Positions 1-8,061 of a stretch of 64,000 nt of DNA are shown one piece after another. Origin of the DNA: an uncultured Lachnospiraceae bacterium (GTDB lineage Bacteria; Bacillota; Clostridia; Lachnospirales; Lachnospiraceae); NCBI GenBank assembly GCA_934351835.1, contig CAKRJP010000011.1:1-64000 (forward strand), written 5' to 3'. The stretch's first letter is position 1. Every line of letters starts with the position of its first letter. Below the pieces are notes generated by a model, which was not told the origin of the DNA, ran no database searches, and saw nothing but the letters and a program-made list of their open reading frames with translations. A program made the position numbers and the translations under genes.

Positions 1-31
1 ATTCCATGTCCTGTATATATTGAATCTGCAT
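1..31 (-). CDS. 5' end of a gene running off the left edge
   Basis: Only ten codons are visible (reading M-Q-I-Q-Y-I-Q-D-M-E). The ATG at 31 is preceded by GGGAGGAAACT, a strong ribosome binding site, and lies about 50 bases downstream of the AAA+ ATPase stop codon, so it is probably the next gene of that operon. A second frame is also open here, reading M-G-G-N-Y-A-D-S-I-Y from an ATG at 43, but its upstream bases give no comparable ribosome binding site. The product cannot be recognised from so little sequence. Confidence 0.4.
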   Translation of the reverse strand, partial: MQIQYIQDME

Positions 32-79
32 AGTTTCCTCCCATTATCAAAAAATCTTCTGCACCAATCAGCACCGGCC

Positions 80-1456
80 TTAAGAGGCCATTGCGCTGAT
101 TTTCTCTGTTGCTTCAAGATCCAGAGGCTGCGCCTCTTTGACAGAAAGCCAAAACTCTTTCCTTGATGGATGGTCAAACATCTGCTCATCCAGAAGCATC
201 TGCAGTCTGGAACGGATGTATCGGCACCCAAGTTTACTTTCAACTGCTTTGTGCGCCAGATATTTTCTGGTTGATTCATCCACATTCAGACGAACGCTGT
301 ACATCTGCTCCAACTGTCTGATCGGAGACATTTTTTTACGGCTTTTCATCATGTACTCAAAATCCTCTTCTGAGAGCATTTTTACTTCTGCAATCTGCTG
401 AATACGTCCGGCAATTTCTCTTCGGACATTTCCATACTGTATCAGATCTTCTTCCGTAAAAATCACCGGTTCGCTCTGTGGTGCCTCTCCTCCCCTTGAA
501 AAACCAACCGGTGACGGTTCGACACTTCGATTCTGCAGAAGTGTTTCAAAACTTCCGCAAAAAACAAAGGAAACTTCGCCACAGTCAATAAACGCTGAGT
601 TTTTCTTCGGATCATCGCTGTTCAAGCTCAGTTCATCGCCATCCATGATCTTCAAAAATTCATTCTGAATCATCTTTGAGAAATCTGTACCACCCGATCC
701 TATTGCCGGTTCAAAAAGTTTGTCAGCCTCATCGACAACAACCAGCAGATGCTCAGGATTTCTCCCTTTTTCCAGTTCTTCCAGGAAAATGTCCTTGATG
801 TGATAGCTTCCTTTCCAACCATCACAAGACAGCTGTGGACCGTTGATGATCTTGATGAAATCGAATTTTCTTTTGAGCGTGCGCCAGATTTCCGTCTTGC
901 CACAGCCCGTCGGACCGGCAAGAATCATGTTCCGCCGACGGTACTGAAGATGATTGTACACCAGAATAGCTGCTGCTCGCCTTGCCTCATCCTGACCATG
1001 GACATATTCACCGATGTAATCATAGATAAGCTGCGGTGTCCAGTCAAACGCATTTTCATCGAAAGGCGTTTCCCCGAAAAACGGCTCAAAATCTTCCATA
1101 ACCTCTTCATCCTGATGCTCCGATGTCTTCAGACTTTTGTACCGAACGCGTTCGGACGCATCAATCAAAGTCGAAAGTATTTCTTTTTGTTCATTATAAG
1201 ACAACGGTGTCTGGGCCAAAGCTTCTGAAAAAATCTGCCCGGCACATCTTTTGTTCTTCCCCTTCCAGAATGAAGATATTTCTTCTGCCTTCTGGTAACG
1301 GTCATGATATTCTTCATCTGTCAGCGCATCATATGTTCCCTGGTGCGCCTGATCAAGGAACTCCTTGGAAGGATTGCCCATATAAGAATCTGCACCTCCA
1401 CGCATAAGTAATCCTAAATAAGTACTCCAAAACTCTTCTGCTGTATTTCTGTCCAT
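80..1456 (-). CDS. ClpX-like AAA+ ATPase
   Basis: A 458-residue AAA+ protein. Walker A GPTGCGKT lies at about 181-188 and Walker B VVVDEADKLF at about 239-248, followed by a D-F-S-K-M-I-Q-N-E-F-L-K-I-M-D-G stretch typical of the ClpX/HslU clade. The first 140 or so residues are unlike ClpX: the N-terminal zinc domain is absent and a charged helical region replaces it, so substrate choice probably differs from housekeeping ClpX. The start is set by AAGGAGGATTCAT just before the ATG. It lies 79 bases downstream of a PP2C phosphatase gene, in line with a kinase, a helical unknown and that phosphatase. An unfoldase role is inferred from family only; partner protease unknown. Confidence 0.75.
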   Translation of the reverse strand: MDRNTAEEFWSTYLGLLMRGGADSYMGNPSKEFLDQAHQGTYDALTDEEYHDRYQKAEEISSFWKGKNKRCAGQIFSEALAQTPLSYNEQKEILSTLIDASERVRYKSLKTSEHQDEEVMEDFEPFFGETPFDENAFDWTPQLIYDYIGEYVHGQDEARRAAAILVYNHLQYRRRNMILAGPTGCGKTEIWRTLKRKFDFIKIINGPQLSCDGWKGSYHIKDIFLEELEKGRNPEHLLVVVDEADKLFEPAIGSGGTDFSKMIQNEFLKIMDGDELSLNSDDPKKNSAFIDCGEVSFVFCGSFETLLQNRSVEPSPVGFSRGGEAPQSEPVIFTEEDLIQYGNVRREIAGRIQQIAEVKMLSEEDFEYMMKSRKKMSPIRQLEQMYSVRLNVDESTRKYLAHKAVESKLGCRYIRSRLQMLLDEQMFDHPSRKEFWLSVKEAQPLDLEATEKISAMAS

Positions 1457-1535
1457 ATGAATCCTCCTTCATGTGCTTTCTTCAACTTGTGACTCTATTA
1501 TAACCACATGAAAAAGTATGATTGTAATCACCATG

Positions 1536-2300
1536 TCACTCAAAGGAATTCATAACCTCCAGAATGATAGCAGTAGCGTTATCCCTTGCCTCCATCCGAT
1601 GTACTGCCAACATCAATGCTTCGATTGCTTCATCCACAGACAACAGCATAATTTCTTCCAGTTCTCTCTCCCAGACTGTACTGCTGATACCATCTGTACA
1701 AATCAGATATTTATCTCCCGGACAGTACTCCCACTGATAGATGTCTGCTCTCACAGGTTCCTCTTCCTGTTCTGTTCCCAGGAATCCTGTCAGCATCGGA
1801 TGTAGCCGTCCCGGATAATAGAAAACATGATCTTTTGTCAATTGCACTAAACGTCCGTCTCTCATACGATAGATCCTGGAATCTCCACTGGTCACTCCGT
1901 AAATAGCAGACCTGCCAAATTTCATGGCAGCCATTGTTGTCCCTATCTGATTGACCTTATGTTCCTTGCACCAACTGATAAGGTCACTGTTCAGCCCACT
2001 GACCATCTGCTGAAGCTGATATTTATATTCTGCCTCTTCCTTTGACGTCCAGTTTTCATTCATCTTTGCCAGAGCACTGGCCACGATCAGTGAAGCTATT
2101 TCTCCATCGGGCAGACCTCCGATACCGTCAAAAACTCCCAGCCACCGGCCATCCGTCTGCTCCTCTGATTTCAAGATACTCTTTTCCGCTGCCTCCGGCT
2201 GTTCTAACGGTCTGACTCGCGAAAAAAAGCAATAATTATCTTCATTATTTTTTCGTACGTTACCTGCTGTGCTCCTGCACACTGCTCTCAGATTCTTCAT
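1536..2300 (-). CDS. PP2C-family Ser/Thr protein phosphatase
   Basis: About 254 residues. The PP2C metal-binding motifs appear in order: N-x5-NEDNY near the N terminus, GVFDGIGG, a GTTMAA strand, SGDSRIY, CTDGIS and a C-terminal DNATAI. This is the manganese/magnesium-dependent phosphatase fold that reverses Hanks-type kinase phosphorylation, presumably in the cytoplasm since no membrane segment is seen. The ATG at 2300 is preferred over an upstream in-frame start because the protein then begins at the conserved core. The start overlaps the end of the preceding gene by 41 bases, suggesting translational coupling. It sits in one operon with a Ser/Thr kinase two genes upstream. Confidence 0.88.
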   Translation of the reverse strand: MKNLRAVCRSTAGNVRKNNEDNYCFFSRVRPLEQPEAAEKSILKSEEQTDGRWLGVFDGIGGLPDGEIASLIVASALAKMNENWTSKEEAEYKYQLQQMVSGLNSDLISWCKEHKVNQIGTTMAAMKFGRSAIYGVTSGDSRIYRMRDGRLVQLTKDHVFYYPGRLHPMLTGFLGTEQEEEPVRADIYQWEYCPGDKYLICTDGISSTVWERELEEIMLLSVDEAIEALMLAVHRMEARDNATAIILEVMNSFE

Positions 2301-3477
2301 ATGATTTCTCCCATACCACTGCAAATGTATCCAATGGATCAGACGAAACAATACACATGAGAATAAAAGCTTCATACGGATTAACAGGATAAAGCGCCAT
2401 CATACCGGCATCTGCCAGCAGGTTGTTAGTTTCTTCCACAAACTCGGTGAAACGCATACCTTCAGGCTCGCTTAATTTCTCCTCATTTACTGCATACACA
2501 AGAAAAATCATGGTAATCAGATCAAAACGTTCCATAGTTTTACCGGCAAGCAATCCACTGATTCTCACTCTGCTCAGACGTTTGCTCTTAAATTGCTTCT
2601 TCAACGTTGCAAAAGCCTTAAGATTTCCATTGTCCGAGACCGCTACACCAGTGTATAAAATGTTCTCTATCTGGGCAGGATTAATATCTTCACTTCGTAT
2701 CACCGGGGCAAACTCGTTCGGATAATAATTCATGTAATCGGCTACCGCCTGCTGTACACGAAGATACATTTTTTCAAACATTTCTCTGGATTTCGTCGCT
2801 TTTCGATCTGCAATCTGCAAGAACTTCAGATAATGCAGATAAGTCCATAGCTGGTCTTCCATTCCCAGATACATTTTCGGCATCGTCTGAAGTGCCTGCC
2901 ATCTGTGATCTGCCCTGACAGGTTCTTTTTGTTCCAGATGCTCATAATCCTCCAGCATGCTCATTGCTGTCTGATAGGTCTTGCCCGTATGACGGCAATG
3001 CCAGAAAATCACTTCCTTCGGATCATTAAAGTCAAAATCAGATTCCTTCAGTACCAGAGTCAAAAATTTCGTCAGCATTTTATCGTCCATATCCAGTCCA
3101 AATCCAATCAGGAAAAGATTCTCCCGCTTAACCGTCTCCGCATTCAGCCACCGGTTGATCTGGCGTTTCAATTCTTTCTTGGGCTTTCCTGCCATACAGT
3201 CATTCTTCTTGAATGCCTCCAGCACGAAAGCACCGTAATCCACTTCCGAATAGGCTTCCTTTGTTCCGGATGTCTCATATATATATCGTTTCAGCTGTTC
3301 CTTAAACGACACCAGTTCCATTACCTTTGTCAGATACTCGTAAATGGTATCTCCTTCGGCATCTCTGAACTGATCTGACTCGATTGTATCATAGAACTCC
3401 TTGATTGCTGTAATCGTGAAGTTATACGCTTTTGCTGATGCTTCATCATCAAACTCCAATATATTATTCATCTGCAT
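2260..3477 (-). CDS. Helical protein of unknown function between kinase and phosphatase
   Basis: A 405-residue protein that I do not recognise by function. It is predicted soluble and mostly helical. A stretch at about 104-130 (K-R-Q-I-N-R-W-L-N followed by a hydrophobic helix) looks like a small helical DNA- or peptide-binding unit, and E-V-I-F-W-H-C-R-H-T-G-K near 155-166 follows it. The ATG at 3477 has GGAGAAAATAG in front of it. It overlaps the kinase gene by 14 bases upstream and the phosphatase by 41 bases downstream, so the three are probably translated together. The context suggests an adaptor or substrate of the kinase/phosphatase pair; this is inference only. Confidence 0.6.
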   Translation of the reverse strand: MQMNNILEFDDEASAKAYNFTITAIKEFYDTIESDQFRDAEGDTIYEYLTKVMELVSFKEQLKRYIYETSGTKEAYSEVDYGAFVLEAFKKNDCMAGKPKKELKRQINRWLNAETVKRENLFLIGFGLDMDDKMLTKFLTLVLKESDFDFNDPKEVIFWHCRHTGKTYQTAMSMLEDYEHLEQKEPVRADHRWQALQTMPKMYLGMEDQLWTYLHYLKFLQIADRKATKSREMFEKMYLRVQQAVADYMNYYPNEFAPVIRSEDINPAQIENILYTGVAVSDNGNLKAFATLKKQFKSKRLSRVRISGLLAGKTMERFDLITMIFLVYAVNEEKLSEPEGMRFTEFVEETNNLLADAGMMALYPVNPYEAFILMCIVSSDPLDTFAVVWEKSYEESESSVQEHSR

Positions 3478-4558
3478 CTATTTTCTCCTCTCCGCTCTCG
3501 TTTAAATGATTCAAAAACTTGTCAATTCCACTGCGAAAATCACAGGACTCCGGCTTATTTTTGCGGAAACCGCTGCATCCGAGAAAATCCCCATAAGGGC
3601 CTGTCTTTTTCAGAAGTTTCTTGCCACACTGCGGACAATATCCATAAGGTGCCCTGCCGACCTTTTCCAGGGCCTTCCTCATCTGAGTTGCCGACTGATA
3701 CCGATCCTCCGGCTCATAAGCACAGGCTTTCGCAATCACCGCCCGCATTCCTTCAAACGCATGTCTCGGTTGCGGCAATTCGGCCTTTCCGAAAACCCTT
3801 TTCTGCATCCGCTCTTCTATATCCATGATATCTGAAAATGGCAGATGAAAGTCATTCGACAGATAATACAGTACCATTCCCAGGGAATAAATATCCGCTC
3901 TTTTATCATAAGGCATGAATTTCACCGCTTCCGGTGCCAGGTAAGAACGGGTTCCGACAACAGTCATAGACGAATCTGCCCATTCTCTGGCCAGTCCAAA
4001 ATCACCAAGCTTAAATTCTCCATCCGCTGATACAAGAATATTGTTCGGTTTAATGTCTCTGTGCAAAATATCATGTTTGTGGCAAACTTCCAGTGCCTTG
4101 CAAAGCTCAATTCCCAGCCGTATGATCTCCGTCTCGTCCAATGGTCCTTCTTTGCTTATAAAACTCGCCAAATCCGACAAGTACTCCATCTGAATGTACA
4201 GCCTGCAGTAATTCTCCTCAGGCATCTTTTCAATACAGCTGCCTTTGAGCTGTACAATATGTGCCTCGCCCGCCAGGGATTCAAGGATAGAGACTTCATT
4301 GACCGCTTTATTAAACAAAATCGAGAAATTTCTCCTGGCCTTCACCGGATCATTATCGTATTCTCGAATCTGTTCTTTCCCCAATTCCCATGAAATGACT
4401 TTAAGGGCCGAGAATTCTTCATTCTCCGCCCCTCTGTTCTTCACTAATCGATAAACAGCTCCATAAGCTCCTTCACCGAGCCTCTGATCTATTTCATATC
4501 CATGATTCCGCCACTGCATCGGCAATTCCGGGAATGGTTTCTCATGTTTCTCCAACAT
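3464..4558 (-). CDS. Hanks-type Ser/Thr kinase with C-terminal C4 zinc ribbon
   Basis: A 364-residue soluble kinase. The glycine loop GEGAYG is at 28-33, the ATP-anchoring lysine at K53, HRDIKPNN at 166-173, DFG at 186-188 and APE at 208-210, so catalysis should be intact. After the kinase domain comes a topoisomerase-like C4 zinc ribbon with cysteines near 308, 311, 328 and 339. There is no transmembrane helix or PASTA repeat, so this is not the housekeeping PrkC type. The start at 4558 rather than 39 bases upstream is chosen because AAGGAGG sits five to eight bases before it. It heads an overlapping operon with an unknown helical protein, a PP2C phosphatase and an AAA+ ATPase. Confidence 0.9.
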   Translation of the reverse strand: MLEKHEKPFPELPMQWRNHGYEIDQRLGEGAYGAVYRLVKNRGAENEEFSALKVISWELGKEQIREYDNDPVKARRNFSILFNKAVNEVSILESLAGEAHIVQLKGSCIEKMPEENYCRLYIQMEYLSDLASFISKEGPLDETEIIRLGIELCKALEVCHKHDILHRDIKPNNILVSADGEFKLGDFGLAREWADSSMTVVGTRSYLAPEAVKFMPYDKRADIYSLGMVLYYLSNDFHLPFSDIMDIEERMQKRVFGKAELPQPRHAFEGMRAVIAKACAYEPEDRYQSATQMRKALEKVGRAPYGYCPQCGKKLLKKTGPYGDFLGCSGFRKNKPESCDFRSGIDKFLNHLNESGEEKIDADE

Positions 4559-4671
4559 ATGTATCCTCCTTACTTCAGGTTCCGGTGGATGGATCATTTA
4601 TAAAAATAACCGAATTACTGGTTCTCTTTTCCTGTCACCTGATTATTCCAGTATATCATATGTTTCAAGCT

Positions 4672-5124
4672 TTATATATCCAGATTTTCCCGTATGAATT
4701 TTTCATTTTCGATTTTTGCTTTGGCAGCTTTTTCTTTGGCGATTAACATCTGAGCATCGGTTTCGGAATTGTTGACAGCGCAGTCAACAAGACACCAGAT
4801 GTCTTCATCAGAAAGATTTGTTTCAAAGCATACTGAGAAGAAAGAGTCATCGAAATTGAGTTCCCGCAATGCATCGACTACTGTTGGTAATTCAAAATCA
4901 GGGTATCGACGTTTGAATTCGGCGTACCACTGCTTCTGAATTGGTTCATACATTTCGCGGATTCGTTTGTCATGACGGCATCGGAATGCTCCATGACTTC
5001 CTTTTATGATGATTCCAGTGTCTTCTATATTGTTGTATAAATAGACTTCGTGGATGATATCTTCAATTTCGATAGGTAAAGCTATTGTATGAATTGGTTT
5101 GCTTGGTTTGATATTTTCGAACAT
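4672..5124 (-). CDS. Unknown soluble protein
   Basis: About 150 residues, not recognised. The ATG at 5124 has AGAAAGGAAAA upstream, better than the start 99 bases further up. It begins M-F-E-N-I-K-P-S-K and ends in a Lys/Glu-rich helix (A-K-E-K-A-A-K-A-K-I-E-N-E-K). The middle holds aromatic and acidic residues but no known catalytic motif. It lies between the kinase cassette and a small membrane protein and may be co-transcribed with the latter. Confidence 0.5.
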   Translation of the reverse strand: MFENIKPSKPIHTIALPIEIEDIIHEVYLYNNIEDTGIIIKGSHGAFRCRHDKRIREMYEPIQKQWYAEFKRRYPDFELPTVVDALRELNFDDSFFSVCFETNLSDEDIWCLVDCAVNNSETDAQMLIAKEKAAKAKIENEKFIRENLDI

Positions 5125-5165
5125 ATGATGATTTTCCTTTCTTTTTCTAATTGATTTTGTATCGC

Positions 5166-5366
5166 TTAAATTAATAACATGCCGGCAATAATAAAAGCAA
5201 TAATACTCTTTGCTAATGTCCACATATCCCTCTTGACAGCCGCATCCCTTTCCGGGCTGTCATAATTGCCTTTTATTGCCGTGACAATATCTCCCAGTGT
5301 GGCCAAAAACAAAAACTTAAGCATTTCATAAATACTGTAAATAAATAACCCACATACAATAATCAT
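5166..5366 (-). CDS. Small membrane protein
   Basis: About 66 residues with two hydrophobic segments, one at the N terminus (I-I-V-C-G-L-F-I-Y through F-L-A-T-L) and one at the C terminus (I-I-A-F-I-I-A-G-M-L-L-I), separated by a charged loop with R-D-A-A-V-K-R-D. The start at 5366 is chosen over one 27 bases upstream because AAAGGAG precedes it at seven bases. No family is recognised. It lies 41 bases upstream of the next small unknown gene. Confidence 0.5.
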   Translation of the reverse strand: MIIVCGLFIYSIYEMLKFLFLATLGDIVTAIKGNYDSPERDAAVKRDMWTLAKSIIAFIIAGMLLI

Positions 5367-5462
5367 TATAAACTCCTTTCCAATCTTGTGCATTACTATA
5401 TTTATTAACTGATGATGCTATTATAAGGGATTGGGAAAACAGTCTTGTAATGGCGATGGTTC

Positions 5463-5505
5463 AAAAAATGACTACAACTCCTCTTTCAACTGGAATTGTA
5501 GCCAT
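5463..5505 (-). terminator. Rho-independent terminator after the hydroxyacyl-CoA dehydrogenase gene
   Basis: On the minus strand a 14-bp stem (arms at 5492-5505 and 5468-5481, two G-U pairs) with a ten-base loop is followed by six T residues. It lies just beyond the dehydrogenase stop codon. Confidence 0.8.
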
Positions 5506-5533
5506 TATAGCCTTTCTGTTATCTTACAGACGT

Positions 5534-6487
5534 TTATTTATATTTATAGAAACCTTCTCCGAACGCCACACCTTTCTTTCCGGCGTCAATGTATTCTTTC
5601 AATCTCTTGGCAATCTTGCCAGGTGTTGTCTCCGGATCATTAGCTTCCGGACTCATCATTACAATATTGTACGCTGTATCCAGACCTACGATATCCAGAA
5701 TACGGAATGGTCCAAGTGGTGCGCCTGTGGCCAGCATCCATGTAAGGTCAATGGTCTCCGGATCTGCCACATCATTTGCGAACAATGCCTGACCTGCATT
5801 CAGGAACGGAACCAGCAGCGAGTTTAAAATATATCCCGGCTGCTCTTTATGTAACTTCAACGGGATCATGCCGATCTGTCCCGCAAATTCTACTACTTCA
5901 TCATAATACTTCTGGTCAGTTCCACTATGCCCCATGATCTCTGCTGTATTATTCTTCCAGATTTCATTTGCAAAATGCAATGCCAGATATTTTTCCGGTC
6001 GTCCGGTATACTGTGCAAAGGTACTTGGGATCATCGTTGATGAATTCGTCACTACCACTGTCTTCTCCGGCAATAACGGCGCCATCTGCTGATAAAATGC
6101 AATCTTCGCTTTCGGGTCCTCTGATAAAGATTCAATCACCAGATCTGCGTCAGCCATTGCCTTCGCCATATCCAGTTCATAATTCAGATTCTCATACGCT
6201 GCATCTGCCTGCTTCTTTAACTCGTCCACTTTCTCCGGTGTCAGATTCTTAAAATCAGCGATCAGCCCTCTCGGATATAGCTTCGTCTCTGTGCCGATCA
6301 AAGGTTCCACAGCTTCCAGGTCTTTCAAATATGTCTCATGCCATCTCGCAAACTTCGGTTTTGCACGATCAATAGAACCTTCACTTCGAAGCCACACCGT
6401 CACATCAAATCCCTTGTAAGCAATCTGATATGCAATCTGGCTTCCTAAAACACCGCCGCCAACTACCACAACTTTCTTAAAACCCAT
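5534..6487 (-). CDS. 3-hydroxyacyl-CoA dehydrogenase family protein
   Basis: About 317 residues. The Rossmann motif VVVVGGGVLGSQIA near the N terminus binds NAD(P); T-N-S-S-T-M-I-P-S and the histidine in A-L-H-F-A-N match the catalytic region of 3-hydroxybutyryl/3-hydroxyacyl-CoA dehydrogenases. Such enzymes oxidise or form a 3-keto group on acyl-CoA in beta-oxidation or butyrate synthesis; the exact substrate cannot be told. The ATG at 6487 is chosen because AAGGAGGATACAAT precedes it. It is a stand-alone metabolic gene inside an otherwise accessory region, followed by a strong terminator. Confidence 0.85.
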   Translation of the reverse strand: MGFKKVVVVGGGVLGSQIAYQIAYKGFDVTVWLRSEGSIDRAKPKFARWHETYLKDLEAVEPLIGTETKLYPRGLIADFKNLTPEKVDELKKQADAAYENLNYELDMAKAMADADLVIESLSEDPKAKIAFYQQMAPLLPEKTVVVTNSSTMIPSTFAQYTGRPEKYLALHFANEIWKNNTAEIMGHSGTDQKYYDEVVEFAGQIGMIPLKLHKEQPGYILNSLLVPFLNAGQALFANDVADPETIDLTWMLATGAPLGPFRILDIVGLDTAYNIVMMSPEANDPETTPGKIAKRLKEYIDAGKKGVAFGEGFYKYK

Positions 6488-6624
6488 ATTGTATCCTCCT
6501 TCATTTTTAATTCTCTCCGTAAATTTGAATTGATTATACAATACAAGTTTTTAACTTTCAATAGTTACACTTTAAGTTAATTTTTTAATTATTTTTAGTT
6601 TTTTAACAATCTTTTTGTCTGATT

Positions 6625-7401
6625 TTAACTATCCAGAAACTGCAAATATTCATCAAATACATTAAACAACATATCCCCGGATACCACCGGAATCTCCGCC
6701 GTAGTCCCCCGAAATGCCACATAACGATACAAATCTTCTACCTTAGTAAGCACCAAAACCGGTATTACGTCATACTGCGGTCCAAACAAAACCTCCAGAT
6801 ACTCGCTGTATTTTCCCGCCTGGGACACTTCCTTCTCCTCTATCTTATCATTCATCTTAAATTCCAAAGAAAATGCATACTTTCCGGTAATCACGAGCAC
6901 ATCTGCATAAATCCGGATCATTTTAGACTTTTTAATCCGAAACTCAAAGGCAATCTCCCAGTTTTCAAACTGTAAGACCTTCTTTACATCTGAAATTTTC
7001 TCTCTGACTTCAGAAAGATCCGCAAACAATCTCCTCATTACCTGATAAGAATCCCGAAATGAATGAAACAACCCTCTTGTATCATTCAGATTACGCCCGA
7101 TTTGCTGACATCCTTTCAACAAAAGCTCAAACCATTCCTCCTCGTCAAGCTCCAGGAACTCTCCCACCAAGCCATAATAACCGCAATAATCACCAAGCCC
7201 CCGATGAGGAAAACTCTGCCCGATTAGACCATGCCACTGATACTCCTGGTCCTGATAGCACAGATCATGCATATAAGGTGAGGAATACAGATAGTGATTC
7301 ACCGTCTTTCTGTCAATATGTAATTGGTGTGCAATCTCCTTCGCCTTGATACCATCACCAGAGGAAATCAAAGAATAAATATCACGTTCGATAATGTCCA
7401 T
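6625..7401 (-). CDS. HTH plus PD-(D/E)XK nuclease-like protein
   Basis: A 258-residue protein. Residues 15-40 form a winged-helix-like HTH (K-A-K-E-I-A-H-Q-L-H-I-D-R-K-T-V-N). The C-terminal half resembles a PD-(D/E)XK nuclease core: D167 in I-R-I-Y-A-D-V-L, then E180-F-K182 at the end of the next strand, then Q-A-G-K-Y at 194-198 in the following helix. This is the arrangement of Mrr- and restriction-endonuclease-like folds, so a DNA-binding nuclease or nuclease-derived regulator is likely. The ribosome binding site is weak. It is followed by a small acidic protein. Target and role are unknown. Confidence 0.55.
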   Translation of the reverse strand: MDIIERDIYSLISSGDGIKAKEIAHQLHIDRKTVNHYLYSSPYMHDLCYQDQEYQWHGLIGQSFPHRGLGDYCGYYGLVGEFLELDEEEWFELLLKGCQQIGRNLNDTRGLFHSFRDSYQVMRRLFADLSEVREKISDVKKVLQFENWEIAFEFRIKKSKMIRIYADVLVITGKYAFSLEFKMNDKIEEKEVSQAGKYSEYLEVLFGPQYDVIPVLVLTKVEDLYRYVAFRGTTAEIPVVSGDMLFNVFDEYLQFLDS

Positions 7402-7412
7402 AAGACTATTCT

Positions 7413-7631
7413 CTACTCTTCATCCATCACAACATCATTCACAGCATCATACGCATCTTCCAGAGCATCCAGTGCTTCTGTCAATGTATCGACTTTTTCG
7501 TCTGCCCCGATTTCTTCATACTCATCCATCACATCCACCAAAGCATCCTTCACTTCTTGCAAAGAATCAACAATCTCCTGCAATTTATCTGCTCTGTCTC
7601 CAAGTGATGTTATATTTACAATTTTACTCAT
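7413..7631 (-). CDS. Small acidic coiled protein
   Basis: 72 residues, strongly acidic, with heptad-like spacing of hydrophobics (L-Q-E-I-V-D-S-L-Q-E-V then L-T-E-A-L-D-A-L-E-D-A), so probably a helical hairpin or coiled coil. ATGGAGAAATAAAATT precedes the start. It ends 11 bases before the HTH/nuclease-like gene begins being read (that gene is downstream), so the two may be co-transcribed. The acidity would suit a DNA mimic or antitoxin, but nothing in the sequence proves this. Confidence 0.5.
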   Translation of the reverse strand: MSKIVNITSLGDRADKLQEIVDSLQEVKDALVDVMDEYEEIGADEKVDTLTEALDALEDAYDAVNDVVMDEE

Positions 7632-7697
7632 AATTTTATTTCTCCATAATTATTTTTTTATAATTTCGTGTACGCATTCTTCCACAATTTTCAATTA

Positions 7698-8039
7698 TTA
7701 TTTCCAGTTTTTCCACACATCCGGCTGATATCCAACCGTTGCCTGCTTTCCATTTCGCACGATAGGAGTTTTTATAATCTTCTGGTTTTCCAACATCTTA
7801 TCAGCTTTCTCATCTTCTGCCAGATATGTAATCAACGCCAGTAAATCTTTATCCTTACAGTCCTGATCGATCAGATTTTCATAACCACCAACTGCCTGAC
7901 ACACAGAATTAAATTCACCTTTGCTTAATCCCTTTTCCTTCATATCCACGAACTGATACTTAATTCCACGTTCCTTAAAGAAACGTTCTGCTTTTTTCGT
8001 ATCAAAACTCTTTTTTGTTCCAAAAATCTGTATGTTCAT
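7698..8039 (-). CDS. ArsC/Spx-fold protein lacking the catalytic cysteine
   Basis: 113 residues with the thioredoxin-like ArsC/Spx/YffB fold: N-terminal strand then G-T-K-K-S-F-D-T-K-K-A, a central K-A-D-K-M-L-E-N-Q segment, and the conserved I-K-T-P-I-V-R-N-G motif. The position that carries the redox cysteine in ArsC and YffB is serine (S11), and no CXXC is present, so arsenate reduction is unlikely; a binding or regulatory role is more plausible. GGAAAGGAG precedes the start. Confidence 0.75.
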   Translation of the reverse strand: MNIQIFGTKKSFDTKKAERFFKERGIKYQFVDMKEKGLSKGEFNSVCQAVGGYENLIDQDCKDKDLLALITYLAEDEKADKMLENQKIIKTPIVRNGKQATVGYQPDVWKNWK

Positions 8040-8061
8040 ATTGATGCTCCTTTCCGCCTAT

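Noticed and set aside
749..1228. Long plus-strand frames opposite the AAA+ ATPase and most other genes
   Set aside because: They are antisense shadows: no ribosome binding sites, no recognisable domains, and the opposite strand has clear motifs.
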